Under the pieces are notes generated by a model. The model had not been told where the DNA came from. It saw only the letters and a list, made by a program, of their open reading frames with translations, and made no database searches. A stretch of 24,174 nt of DNA. Origin: CALLVY01 sp937899855 (lineage in GTDB: Bacteria; Bacteroidota; Bacteroidia; Chitinophagales; Saprospiraceae). How positions within the stretch are numbered: position 1 is the stretch's first letter; the number at the start of each line of letters is the position of its first letter. The translations under genes were made by a program, and so were the position numbers. This document shows, one piece after another, positions 16,566-24,074 of this stretch. Location of the stretch: assembly GCA_039820405.1 (NCBI GenBank), contig JBCBQC010000096.1, forward strand, positions 1 to 24,174. Reading direction: 5' to 3'.

Positions 16566-17213
16566 TTAGAGGGCCCCCGGGGCGTCGCGACTGAATAGGG
16601 AGACGTGGAGGTGGTCGGCGGTACCGCCGTGGCGGAGGGTTCGGAAACCCATCAAGCGGAAATAGCCCTTTAACAACGCATTGCGCCACTCCCCGTGGCC
16701 GCGGGTCCGCAGGTCGATGGCGTGGACGTAGCCATTGCTCTGGGGATAATGGAGCGAACGGGTCTTGGTGGGCAAACCCATCTTGCGGTAATCTTCGGGT
16801 TGGCGGCTCGCATCGGTGATCAGGAGGGCGGGATCGAGAAAGATCAGGGTACTCACCCCGAGTCGCAGGATGGGATGGAGGCGGGTAAATTCCCGTTGGA
16901 CCTGCTCCCCCTTGGCGTTGTTGCTCGACAGGAAGACCACTCCGTGGATACAGTAGCCGAGTACGAGGAATCCCGCGAGGAGCGCTCGCCGCTTGAGGAC
17001 ACCGCCCCCTACGACGCGCCCCGTCAGCTTGCCGTGGATAAAGGTTAGGTAAAGCACCAACAGCAGGGCTGCTCCCAGGGCACCGCCCAAAAGGGCCACC
17101 CAGGGCGACCAAGCTTGGTGGATGTGGAAGTACACGGCCCCGCGAATGAGTAGGATAAAAGGCAGGGCCAGCAGGGCAAAGAGTTTGAGGAATTGATAAA
17201 TCCAGTACCACAT
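16566..17213 (-). CDS. Small membrane protein with possible LAS-type metallopeptidase-like C-terminus
   Basis: 215-aa protein starting at the ATG at 17211-17213; a TTG three codons upstream is a weaker alternative. Three likely membrane segments lie at about 10-29, 38-58 and 76-95. A soluble C-terminal part of about 120 residues follows. It contains SLHYPQSNGYVHAIDL (His155, His164, Asp167), then GYFRLMGFRTLRHGGTADHLHVSL with His201-x-His203. A His...Asp pair followed by a late H-x-H resembles the zinc-site layout of LAS peptidases (lysostaphin / D-Ala-D-Ala / hedgehog type, for example the HxH of MepA), so a murein-related role is possible. That is inference: spacing is not a clean match and the family is not one I can name. 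A frame-shifted open frame at 16480-17241 is a shadow. Confidence 0.75.
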   Translation of the reverse strand: MWYWIYQFLKLFALLALPFILLIRGAVYFHIHQAWSPWVALLGGALGAALLLVLYLTFIHGKLTGRVVGGGVLKRRALLAGFLVLGYCIHGVVFLSSNNAKGEQVQREFTRLHPILRLGVSTLIFLDPALLITDASRQPEDYRKMGLPTKTRSLHYPQSNGYVHAIDLRTRGHGEWRNALLKGYFRLMGFRTLRHGGTADHLHVSLFSRDAPGAL

Positions 17214-17283
17214 AAGTACCAATGTAGCAAGAAAGTCCCAATCAATCGCGAAAATGCGATCATTGCCCCCATTTTACCGACGG

Positions 17284-17317
17284 AAAAAAGAAAGGGCCAG
17301 TCGCTTCCGACTGGCCC
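17284..17317 (-). terminator. Terminator after the PPC/GEVED surface protein gene
   Basis: On the minus strand a perfect 10-bp stem, GGGCCAGTCG / CGACTGGCCC, with a 4-base loop (stem bases 17294-17303 and 17308-17317) is followed by TTTCTTTTTT (complement of 17284-17293). It is a textbook intrinsic terminator, 33 bases past the stop of the 1000-aa gene, and separates it from the membrane-protein gene. Confidence 0.88.
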
Positions 17318-17350
17318 CGAGGTACCGTAATTATCTTTTTCAAAGCCGAT

Positions 17351-20300
17351 CTACTGGATCGACAACTTTTGCGTCAGTTGGGTGGTACCGCTACTCACCC
17401 GGAGTAGGTAGGTGCCCGAGGGCAAGCCCAATTGGCCCAGTTGGTAGCTGCTCAGGGCAGCGGCGGGCGTATTTTGCGTTTCCCAAAGGAGGCTCCCCGA
17501 GAGGTTAAAGAGTTGGACGGTGGTGGCTTGGTCCCGACAGGTGGGGCAGTCGACTTGTACAAAGTCAACGGCGGGGTTGGGGAATACCCGCAACGTGGCG
17601 GGGCGCGTTTGGTCCTCCGCGGCGTCAACATCGCGATCGGTACTGAGCTCGCTGGCGGGGCCGTTGACCAAGCTGGCTCCCGGGGCGGGGATGACGGAGA
17701 CCTGGCTAAAGACCGCTTCGTTGGCCAGTTCGGTGTTGTTGCTACTCACCGCGAGGCCGACGCGGATACAGTTGGGGAAGTTGAGTTCAAAAGGACAGAC
17801 CAGTTCCCATTCCTCACCATCCTTGGACAGGTAGCCCGAAAAGAGGTTGCCCCGCCGTTCGAGTTTGATCCAGCTCGGGGCTTCGCCTTCGTGGGCCTCA
17901 AAGATGGTGGCCTTGTTGTTCTTGGTGCGCGCTTGGTACAGGATACCGTGTTCTTTGGTCGCCAACAGGCTGATGTTTTTGGAGCCCGCCTTGAGCTTCT
18001 GCCGGAACATGATGCCGGCCAGGGCGGTCGTTCCCGGGAAGCTCGCCTCGTCCAGGCGGACGACGATGTCGCCATCACCACAAAGCTCCTGGTAGACGTA
18101 GTAGAAGGCGTCCGCCGAGCCGTAGATGTCGTTGCCCGATCCCGTCACCGTGTAGGTTTCGCTTTCCGCATTGTAGCAGACCGATCCGGGGATGGGCGTA
18201 TTGCCGATATTGGCCAGGCTCCACTCCTCGGGGAGTTCGTTGCAGACGGGGTCTTCGAGTACCACCAGTAGAAAATCTTCCGTTTCACCGTACTCAAAAG
18301 AACCACAGGCACTGGGGGCATCGCCGTACTGGTAAGTGACCCGTAGGACAATGCCGCTGAGGGCGGCGTCCGCCGGTGTCGTAAAGGTCGTCTTGACGAT
18401 GGTCTGCGATTGTTCTTCCAAAATCGTTTCCCCCTCGTCGTCAAAATCTCCATCGCGGTTCCAATCGATCCAAGCTCCCCAGTAGCGCTGCTCGTAGACG
18501 CCGCTATCATTGTAGCCCGGCGTCAGGGCAATGCCGTATTCTACGTTGCGGTAGAGGGGAATGGGATTCTCCGTAAAGCTGGCGTAGCCTCCATTGTTTC
18601 CCGTATTTTTTCCCTGGCTCGCAAAGCTGACCTTTTCGATCCATTCGTAAGAAGCCGAAGCACCGGTGGCCTCGCAGTAGTCCGCCACGCAGTAGGCAGC
18701 GGGATCTTCGATGTTGATGATCAGGGTACAGGTGGTGGTGTTCCCACTCTCGTCCGTCACCGTTACCAGCAACTCGTTGGCACCGATGTGATCGCAATTA
18801 AACTCGGTAATATCGGCCTCAATCGTCACATTGCTACAGGCATCAAAGGCGTCTTCCACCAGGCCCGCCGGATCAATACTTAGGCTGCCATTTTCCAATA
18901 CGTAGCGAGCGGCGGGTGCTTTACAAATCAGCACCGGCGCCTGGGTGTCGATGATCTGGTCGGCCTCAATCTCAAAGTCGTAATCTCCAAGGTCATTGCC
19001 ATTTTTGTCCGATACCAAAACGGTGTAGGTCCCATCGGCGGGGAGGACAAAATCTTCCAGCCGAGCCGAGCCGTAGCTAAATTCATCAAAGATTTGCTGA
19101 CCCGCGGGGTCGTACAGTTCCAAACGGGGATCAAGGCCCTCCTGCTCCAGCGGACGGACGACGATGTTGGCCGTACTACCCGCTAGTGAGGTAAAGGAAT
19201 AGGAGCGCATGGCCCCGTAGGCTTTTAGCTGACCGCCATCGTAATTGCCAATGCAGTGGATGGGCGTGGCACAACCCCCGTTGTTTACTTTTTCGAGAAA
19301 GAGCTCGTAGTCTCCGCGATCGTTACCGTTGTTGTCGCACACCAGGAGGACGTATTCTCCCGCCTTGGGTAGGGCTTCCGATTCGAGGCGTACCAAGCCG
19401 TAGTCGGGCGTGGCGGTGGTCAATAAGTTACCCTGATCGTCGTAGAGGCGGATGGAGACTTCAAAGCCTTTGACGGGCGAAAACATCTGCACCACTACGA
19501 TGTCACCGGCCTGGGCACCGAAGCGGTAGGCATCGAGTTCGGCCAGTTGGGCGATGGTATAATCCGCGCTGGGGCTATCACCGCTCAGGTCATTGCCCGC
19601 TTCGCCACATTCTAGGATGGGGATGCAGGACAGGCGGTTCAGTACTTGGAAAGACAGACCGTAATCTCCCGTGTCGTTGCCGTTGTAATCGGTGACCATG
19701 ATTTGGTAGGTCCCACCTTGGTCAAAGGTAAAGCCTTCGATGCGGGCGAGGTGACTGGAGTGCTTGGCGGCTACCAGATTCCCTTGGGGATCATAAATGG
19801 AGATTTCCGATTCGAGGGAGGGGTTGGCCGAGCGCATGCGGAAGGTGGCGATTTCGCCGGCGGCGATGGTAAAGCTATAGGCTTGAACTTCGACCGAGTT
19901 GGCGATGGTGCCGAACAGGTCATCGCCACATTTGAGGGGCAGGGCGGCCTGGGGGCTATTGAGGATTTCGAGGGCCAGCCCGTAGGGCCCGGTATCGTTG
20001 TTGCGATTGTCGCTGACGACGATTTGGTAGGTTCCCGTTTCGGGGAGGGTAAAGTGGCGGATGTTGACCACGCCACCGTTGCGACAGTCTTCTCCAATTA
20101 CATCTCCACCGGGACTGCGCAATTCCATACAGGCGTCGATGGGGCTTTCGGCATCACGCATTCGGATCCAGATGACGTCGCCGGCGGTTCCACTGAAGGT
20201 ATAAATATCCGTTTCGCCCTCGACATCGAGGGTGGCGATCACGTCGTCACCGTATTGCAGCTCCGTATTGGCGTTGGTGGTGGCACTGGTCCAAAGGAGG

Positions 20301-20353
20301 AATAGGAGTAGGCCAAGGTGAAGTCGGTAATTGAAAGTGTAAAGTGGGCTCAT
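17351..20353 (-). CDS. T9SS-sorted surface protein with PPC-like repeats, GEVED and DUF1349-like domains
   Basis: 1000-aa exported protein with a signal peptide to about residue 29. Four PPC-like (pre-peptidase C-terminal) repeats lie at about 30-132, 138-239, 247-357 and 363-464. Each ends in a DxNGNDxGDY-type motif that may bind calcium (DNRNNDTGPY, DYNGNDTGDY, DNNGNDRGDY, DKNGNDLGDY). An Ig/HYR-like domain is at about 470-550. A GEVED domain is at about 556-700, with the hallmark WGAWIDWNRDGDFDDEGE at 625-642. A DUF1349/concanavalin-like domain follows at about 707-888 (GIMFRQ, WIKLERRGNLFSGYLSKDG). Residues 921-1000 are a type A T9SS sorting domain (LRVFPNPAVDFVQVD, LPSGTYLLRV). PPC domains usually flank a peptidase, but no catalytic domain is present, so it is more likely an adhesin or ligand-binding protein. 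Its terminator is at 17284-17317. Confidence 0.9.
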   Translation of the reverse strand: MSPLYTFNYRLHLGLLLFLLWTSATTNANTELQYGDDVIATLDVEGETDIYTFSGTAGDVIWIRMRDAESPIDACMELRSPGGDVIGEDCRNGGVVNIRHFTLPETGTYQIVVSDNRNNDTGPYGLALEILNSPQAALPLKCGDDLFGTIANSVEVQAYSFTIAAGEIATFRMRSANPSLESEISIYDPQGNLVAAKHSSHLARIEGFTFDQGGTYQIMVTDYNGNDTGDYGLSFQVLNRLSCIPILECGEAGNDLSGDSPSADYTIAQLAELDAYRFGAQAGDIVVVQMFSPVKGFEVSIRLYDDQGNLLTTATPDYGLVRLESEALPKAGEYVLLVCDNNGNDRGDYELFLEKVNNGGCATPIHCIGNYDGGQLKAYGAMRSYSFTSLAGSTANIVVRPLEQEGLDPRLELYDPAGQQIFDEFSYGSARLEDFVLPADGTYTVLVSDKNGNDLGDYDFEIEADQIIDTQAPVLICKAPAARYVLENGSLSIDPAGLVEDAFDACSNVTIEADITEFNCDHIGANELLVTVTDESGNTTTCTLIINIEDPAAYCVADYCEATGASASYEWIEKVSFASQGKNTGNNGGYASFTENPIPLYRNVEYGIALTPGYNDSGVYEQRYWGAWIDWNRDGDFDDEGETILEEQSQTIVKTTFTTPADAALSGIVLRVTYQYGDAPSACGSFEYGETEDFLLVVLEDPVCNELPEEWSLANIGNTPIPGSVCYNAESETYTVTGSGNDIYGSADAFYYVYQELCGDGDIVVRLDEASFPGTTALAGIMFRQKLKAGSKNISLLATKEHGILYQARTKNNKATIFEAHEGEAPSWIKLERRGNLFSGYLSKDGEEWELVCPFELNFPNCIRVGLAVSSNNTELANEAVFSQVSVIPAPGASLVNGPASELSTDRDVDAAEDQTRPATLRVFPNPAVDFVQVDCPTCRDQATTVQLFNLSGSLLWETQNTPAAALSSYQLGQLGLPSGTYLLRVSSGTTQLTQKLSIQ

Positions 20354-20852
20354 GGCGGTTTCTTTTGCGTTCTATACTATTCGTACGGTTAAATACGGGG
20401 GTACAAATGGGCAATAGGGATGAGCTTTGGAATTTCACAAGGGAGGGGGGAGATTAGAACACGAAGAGATAACCAAAAAGCTTTCCAAAGGGGGTGGTAG
20501 GCCAAAGTAGGGGGTAAAATGCCGTGACGGGTCAGAAGAACACCTGTGGTGTCCACGCATATTTAACGCATTGATTTGCAGCAGGGCAATCGCCATTTTA
20601 TTGAGAAACGATTGGGAAGGGGGAAGCTTTTCGTGACAGCGAGCCGAATCGTTTTAGTTAAAAATCGTCCCTTTTGTGACTTTTTGGCGCCAGCGGGAAC
20701 TATTCCGCTGCCATTTCCCTAATGGTTGTTGTGCAACTCTGCGAAGTACTATACCGACGGAGTTGCCCTTCATCGGCCGTTTCCCGAAAGTCTAATACTG
20801 GGACGACGGCGGCCCACAGAGGTAGTACCGTGGCCAAGCGAATGGATATGTT
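20354..20852. other. Long intergenic stretch without a gene
   Basis: About 500 bases between the 1000-aa gene (minus) and the first palindromic element. The part next to 20353 should hold that gene's promoter, but no full consensus is visible. Small inverted repeats occur (ACACC/GGTGT near 20540-20552; GCAACTC/GAGTTGC at 20733-20739 and 20760-20766) without T-runs. Two overlapping open frames from 20722 and 20726 run into the palindromic element, look nothing like a protein family and were not accepted. Confidence 0.6.
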
Positions 20853-21015
20853 TAGAAGTCATCTCAAAATATACTTTGGGCTACGGCAGGGTCATTTACG
20901 CCCCTACTTCGTTGCCAAAAGCGTCACGTAGCTACGGCTATGCTCCGTTTTGGCGCCTCGCAGGGACGTAAATGACCACTCCCTCACCGGCAAAAACATT
21001 TTGAGATGGCTTCTA
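20853..21015. repeat. Palindromic MITE-like element, copy 1
   Basis: 163-base element closely matching a second copy at 22407-22580. Its ends are inverted repeats: TAGAAGTCATCTCAAAAT at the left, and the complement of TAGAAGCCATCTCAAAAT at the right, one mismatch in the 18 bases. A second nested pair, GTCATTTACGCCCCTAC and the complement of GTCATTTACGTCCCTGC, lies inside, and a third near the centre (GCCAAAA / TTTTGGC). At the tip is the self-complementary CGTAGCTACG (20927-20936). It contains no gene. The whole unit can fold as one long interrupted hairpin. No clear target-site duplication is visible. The right end is 32 bases before the start codon of the 154-aa gene, so it may lie in that gene's leader or promoter. 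Confidence 0.85.
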
Positions 21016-21047
21016 GCAATCAATATTTATTCACCAAATACGCCTAG

Positions 21048-21512
21048 ATGCCTTTAATCCCACGAAGATTGCGTTCGATGATTCCCGCCCGGGAAATCTT
21101 ACAAGTTGAAAGCTGGTGGCAAAAGCTTCCTCCCGACAATCGCGCCGAACTCCAAGACCTTTACGACGAGACCCCAGCGGATGGGGAGCGCCTGGTACCG
21201 ATCTATCTGTGCGGTCGCTTCGTCGAGCAGGAAAGGGTGGATCGACAGGAAGTATTTTGGGTCAATCACTTTTACGATTACCTGATCAATCACGAGCTGA
21301 TTGTAGACCAACGGCCTCAGGTCGGGGGCATTTGTTCGGCTCAAGTGGAAGCGGTACGGGTCATCCGCACGGGCCTCATTCCCACTGACTTTCGCTGTCC
21401 ACTCGGCGGCAAGGCCTGCCTGATGCTGCGCCTGTTGGCGCGGCGACCGGGATGGCATTTGCAATTTTTTGTGCGCTTTCAGGACCCTAGGCACGAAGGG
21501 AGCGCGCGTTGA
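21048..21512 (+). CDS. Uncharacterised 154-aa protein
   Basis: I do not recognise this protein. It begins MPLIPRRLRSMIPAREILQV; the ATG at 21078 (MIPAREILQVESWWQKLP) is an alternative start that would drop a basic leader. The product is soluble, with no signal peptide or membrane segment. It contains a Trp pair (ESWWQKLPPDNRAEL), an aromatic stretch (EVFWVNHFYDYLINHELIV) and a Cys-containing segment (FRCPLGGKACLMLRLLARR). Codon use resembles that of the neighbouring genes and the reading frame is well formed, so I think it is real. It stands between two copies of a palindromic element, 32 bases after the first, and is convergent with the lipoprotein gene (55-base gap). Confidence 0.72.
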   Translation: MPLIPRRLRSMIPAREILQVESWWQKLPPDNRAELQDLYDETPADGERLVPIYLCGRFVEQERVDRQEVFWVNHFYDYLINHELIVDQRPQVGGICSAQVEAVRVIRTGLIPTDFRCPLGGKACLMLRLLARRPGWHLQFFVRFQDPRHEGSAR

Positions 21513-21567
21513 GCCCCAAGCCCGTGAAGGGCAAAAGGCTGATGGTGAAAGAACGACCGGTAGGTAA

Positions 21568-22254
21568 TCAGAACAGCCCCAGTACAAAGCTAAACTGCCC
21601 GGATTCTACCGTTTTCATCTCCCCCGCATTGGAATAGACCTTACAGGAAAAGCGACCTTTGATGGGAATAGAGTAGCCTTGGAATGGGCCCCGTTCGGTG
21701 ATTTCGAAGGTACTCCCCGTTTGGTCCCCTCCCTCGGTACTCCAGGAGGTGCCGTCCTCGTCCACCCAAAAAATGGCGGCTTGGATGGGGGTGGAACTGC
21801 AATTGGTGGCGGCCTCGTAGGTATAACTGGACTGTCCGTACATGTCGTAGAACCAGGCTGGATCCGCTGCGCCCAGGCGATTTTGGGAAAGGGCCACCAA
21901 GGCTAGGAGTTCAATATCCCCCGTCCCAACGTCGATTCGTTGCCAGGTACCTCCGTTCTGATAGAAATCTCTTCCGTAGCCATCGCAGGTTGCTAGGAAG
22001 GAGCCCTGTCCATTGGGACCGCTGTACAAGATCGTTTCGCCGTCGGCGACGCCGTACAGGTAGGTTCCGCTGGTGGGGGGTGCCACCGTACAGGCGGGGC
22101 AATCGCCCCCGCAATCGATACCGGTTTCGTCTCCATTTTGGATACCGTCCGAACAGGTAGCTACGGTTTCGGGGGTGGAGGTATCGTCGTCTTCAGGATT
22201 ACAAGCGGGAAATAGAAAAAACAGGAGTAGGACACTCAAGATTAGTGGTTTCAT
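21568..22254 (-). CDS. Lipoprotein with Cys-rich GIQNGDETGIDCGG-type motif
   Basis: 228-aa protein with a lipoprotein signal peptide: a hydrophobic stretch ending LFPAC, so Cys18 is the likely lipidated residue. An acidic linker (NPEDDDTSTPE) follows, a common feature of surface-exposed Bacteroidota lipoproteins. Residues 34-55 hold CSDGIQNGDETGIDCGG followed by a Cys-x-x-Cys pair. This short Cys-rich motif recurs just behind the signal of many secreted proteins in this phylum. The remaining 170 residues are beta-rich (TYLYGVADGETILYSGPNG, SYTYEAATNCSS, FEITERGPFQGYSIPIKG) and I cannot assign a family. It is probably an outer-membrane-anchored surface protein of unknown function. It is convergent with the 154-aa gene and has the second palindromic element 152 bases upstream. 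Confidence 0.85.
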   Translation of the reverse strand: MKPLILSVLLLFFLFPACNPEDDDTSTPETVATCSDGIQNGDETGIDCGGDCPACTVAPPTSGTYLYGVADGETILYSGPNGQGSFLATCDGYGRDFYQNGGTWQRIDVGTGDIELLALVALSQNRLGAADPAWFYDMYGQSSYTYEAATNCSSTPIQAAIFWVDEDGTSWSTEGGDQTGSTFEITERGPFQGYSIPIKGRFSCKVYSNAGEMKTVESGQFSFVLGLF

Positions 22255-22406
22255 GACTTTATTTTTTGGTTGTGATGAGGGGCTATTGGTACATTACGGC
22301 GGTAGGTGGTCGGCGTAGTGGACTGCGAGCCCCATTGCCTTCGCAAGTTGGGCTTTTCTGAGCTTAAATGCAAGTGGAGGAGGAGTGAGCTTTTCCCCAA
22401 TTTCAT

Positions 22407-22580
22407 CTAGAAGCCATCTCAAAAATATCCTTCGAGCTGCGGCAGGGTCATTTACGCCCCTACTTCGTTGCCAAAAGCGTCATCCCGATAGGAATCGGGA
22501 GCTATGCTCCGTTTTGGCGCCTCGTAGGGACGTAAATGACCGCTCCCTCGCCAACAAAAACATTTTGAGATGGCTTCTAG
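22407..22580. repeat. Palindromic MITE-like element, copy 2
   Basis: 174-base element with perfect 18-base terminal inverted repeats (CTAGAAGCCATCTCAAAA at the left, its complement at the right). It shares the internal order of copy 1 in the same orientation: GGTCATTTACG...CCCTAC, GTTGCCAAAAGCG, GCTATGCTCCGTTTTGGCGCC, GGGACGTAAATGACC. The two arms are complementary along much of their length. The tip differs from copy 1 and carries its own hairpin, TCCCGAT / ATCGGGA with an AGGA loop (22483-22500). No transposase is encoded. The rest of the 22255-22772 intergenic stretch holds only the small inverted repeats listed next. Confidence 0.87.
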
Positions 22581-22600
22581 AACAATGGACTAAGTGCCTA

Positions 22601-22675
22601 TAGTAGCCACTAAGCGGGCTACTACGTCGTCGGCACCAACCAGTAGTGATAGACCTGTGAATCCTAGTAGTTGGT
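22601..22675. repeat. Pair of small inverted repeats (TAGTAG-rich)
   Basis: TAGTAGCC (22601-22608) and GGCTACTA (22617-22624) form a perfect 8-bp stem with an 8-base loop. Just downstream ACCAACCAGTAG (22635-22646) and CTAGTAGTTGGT (22664-22675) form an imperfect stem, 10 of 12 paired. Neither has a T-run. They may be remnants of another palindromic repeat or structured sequence at the 3' side of the TPR-like gene. Confidence 0.45.
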
Positions 22676-22772
22676 AGAATTATCCAATGCTACTACGGTC
22701 CATTCTGGTGGATTTAGAACCCCCAGCGGAAGACGCTTTGGTGGCGGAGTGGTGTTTTTTGGGGGGGAGTGA

Positions 22773-24074
22773 CTAAGCGACTTTGATTTGTAGCGCTCGA
22801 TGGATCATGGGCAGGAGGTCGAGGTAGGGGAGTACTTCGAGGGTGAGGTCCTCGCCGGGGTGGAGCGGTTCGGCGAGGGCTTGGAGGTGGCGGGTGCCCA
22901 AGTGGCGGAGTTTGGGGTAGTTGAAGTCGGCGCGGGGTAGGAGGCAGAGGAGGTGGAGGAAGTGGTGGGCGCGGCGGGTGGCGGGGACTTGGAGGTATTT
23001 GTAGACGTAATTGCGGACGGAGTCGACGCGGTCGATGTAGCGGTCGCGGTTTTTGACGAGGCAGACGAGCAGTTCGCCGATGATGATGTTGACGTTATTG
23101 CCGAGTTTGTCGTGGGCGGTGGGGGCGGTTTCGTTGAGGTATTTGCCGACCGAAAAGCGTTCGCCACCGCTACCGAGGTGGCCGCTGCGTTTGAGGAAGT
23201 AGAGGTAGGCGCCCATGATGGTCCACTGTTCGGCGAGGACGGTGTAGGGGGTATTGCGGTGTTCGCGGTAGAGTTGGTGGGCGTCTTCGTAGTTGCGGGC
23301 GTGGAGGGCACCGAAGGCTTGGTAGTAGTACAGGATGCCGCGGTTGAAGGAGCGGGGCGGGGCGTATTGCTCGGCGGTGGTGAGGAGTTGGGTGGCGGCG
23401 GGGTATTCGCGGAGGGCGATGTGGGCGATGGCTTGGTGTTTGGAAAAGAATTGGAGGGTGGAGCCGTAGACGCCGCGCTTGTCGCGGAGCATGTGGAGGG
23501 CGGCTTTGGCGGACTGTTTGATGCGGGGGTAGTCGCAGCATTCGGAGTCGCGGGCGATACAGAGCATGTAGTAGTGTTGAATATAGCGTGTCGTACTGCA
23601 CTGGTACTTTGTTAGCTTTTGGATTCGTTCATTTATAAACTCGTAGCCAGGATTATTATTCGTGTTTGTACCCACAATAACTTCGAGGTAATGCTGCTCT
23701 GCCGTATTTTCGGCCTCCAGGTCATTCAATAAAGCTTGGGCCCGAACGGAATACTGCCTAAGCTCCGTGGGGCGACGATGGATAGCAGCACAGCTCATCA
23801 ACTCAACAACGCAGTCGTAGGCAATTTTGGTTAAACCATTCTCTTCCGCAATTCTCAAAGCTTTTTTCAGCAGTTTTTCTCCTTCTTTTCTATTGCCTTC
23901 ATCGACGAAGGATACCGCCAAGAAGTAAACTGATCTGCACTTTCGCAGCCTCTTTTGTAAGCTAGTATTCCCCACTGGATTCATTAGGTAGAAAGCACGA
24001 AGAATTCGACGGGTTCTGGCCTTCAAGTTCAAATAATTTTGTCGTTGCCATTTGCCTTCAAAGAGCCGTGTCAT
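22773..24074 (-). CDS. TPR-like helical-repeat protein (5' end uncertain)
   Basis: 433 aa from the ATG at 24072-24074. The frame has no stop further upstream and stays open to the right edge, so the true start may lie outside. The product is almost entirely alpha-helical, with TPR-like helix pairs (EGNRKEGEKLLKKALRIAEENG, RQYSVRAQALLNDLEAENT, YPAATQLLTTAEQYAP, YYYQAFGALHARNYEDAHQLYREHR). It has no signal peptide. Such proteins are a common Bacteroidota paralog family of unknown function, probably scaffolds for protein binding. The in-frame residues just before the ATG (FVRLIQTNDPVDEKAL) look like a continuation of the same helical N-terminus, which argues that this ATG is internal. Base composition changes sharply near 23580: the 3' two-thirds uses mostly C-ending codons, the 5' third does not. 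Bases 23986-24043 are one arm of a perfect inverted repeat. Confidence 0.78.
   Translation of the reverse strand: MTRLFEGKWQRQNYLNLKARTRRILRAFYLMNPVGNTSLQKRLRKCRSVYFLAVSFVDEGNRKEGEKLLKKALRIAEENGLTKIAYDCVVELMSCAAIHRRPTELRQYSVRAQALLNDLEAENTAEQHYLEVIVGTNTNNNPGYEFINERIQKLTKYQCSTTRYIQHYYMLCIARDSECCDYPRIKQSAKAALHMLRDKRGVYGSTLQFFSKHQAIAHIALREYPAATQLLTTAEQYAPPRSFNRGILYYYQAFGALHARNYEDAHQLYREHRNTPYTVLAEQWTIMGAYLYFLKRSGHLGSGGERFSVGKYLNETAPTAHDKLGNNVNIIIGELLVCLVKNRDRYIDRVDSVRNYVYKYLQVPATRRAHHFLHLLCLLPRADFNYPKLRHLGTRHLQALAEPLHPGEDLTLEVLPYLDLLPMIHRALQIKVA

Noticed and set aside
16480..17241. 253-codon minus-strand frame overlapping the small membrane protein
   Set aside because: Pro/Arg-rich nonsense-like translation; the other frame has membrane segments and a conserved-looking His/Asp-rich C-terminus.
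20722..20971. Two short plus-strand frames running into palindromic element copy 1
   Set aside because: They read through the repeat, show no recognisable protein features and would be a typical false gene call over a repeat.
20853..22580. CRISPR-like or transposon interpretation of the two repeats
   Set aside because: Only two units 1.4 kb apart, no spacer array, no cas genes, and no transposase between or beside them.
22953..23615. 220-codon plus-strand frame antisense to the TPR-like gene
   Set aside because: Extreme Val/Gly/Ala/Glu composition reflects the C-rich codons of the real gene on the other strand.
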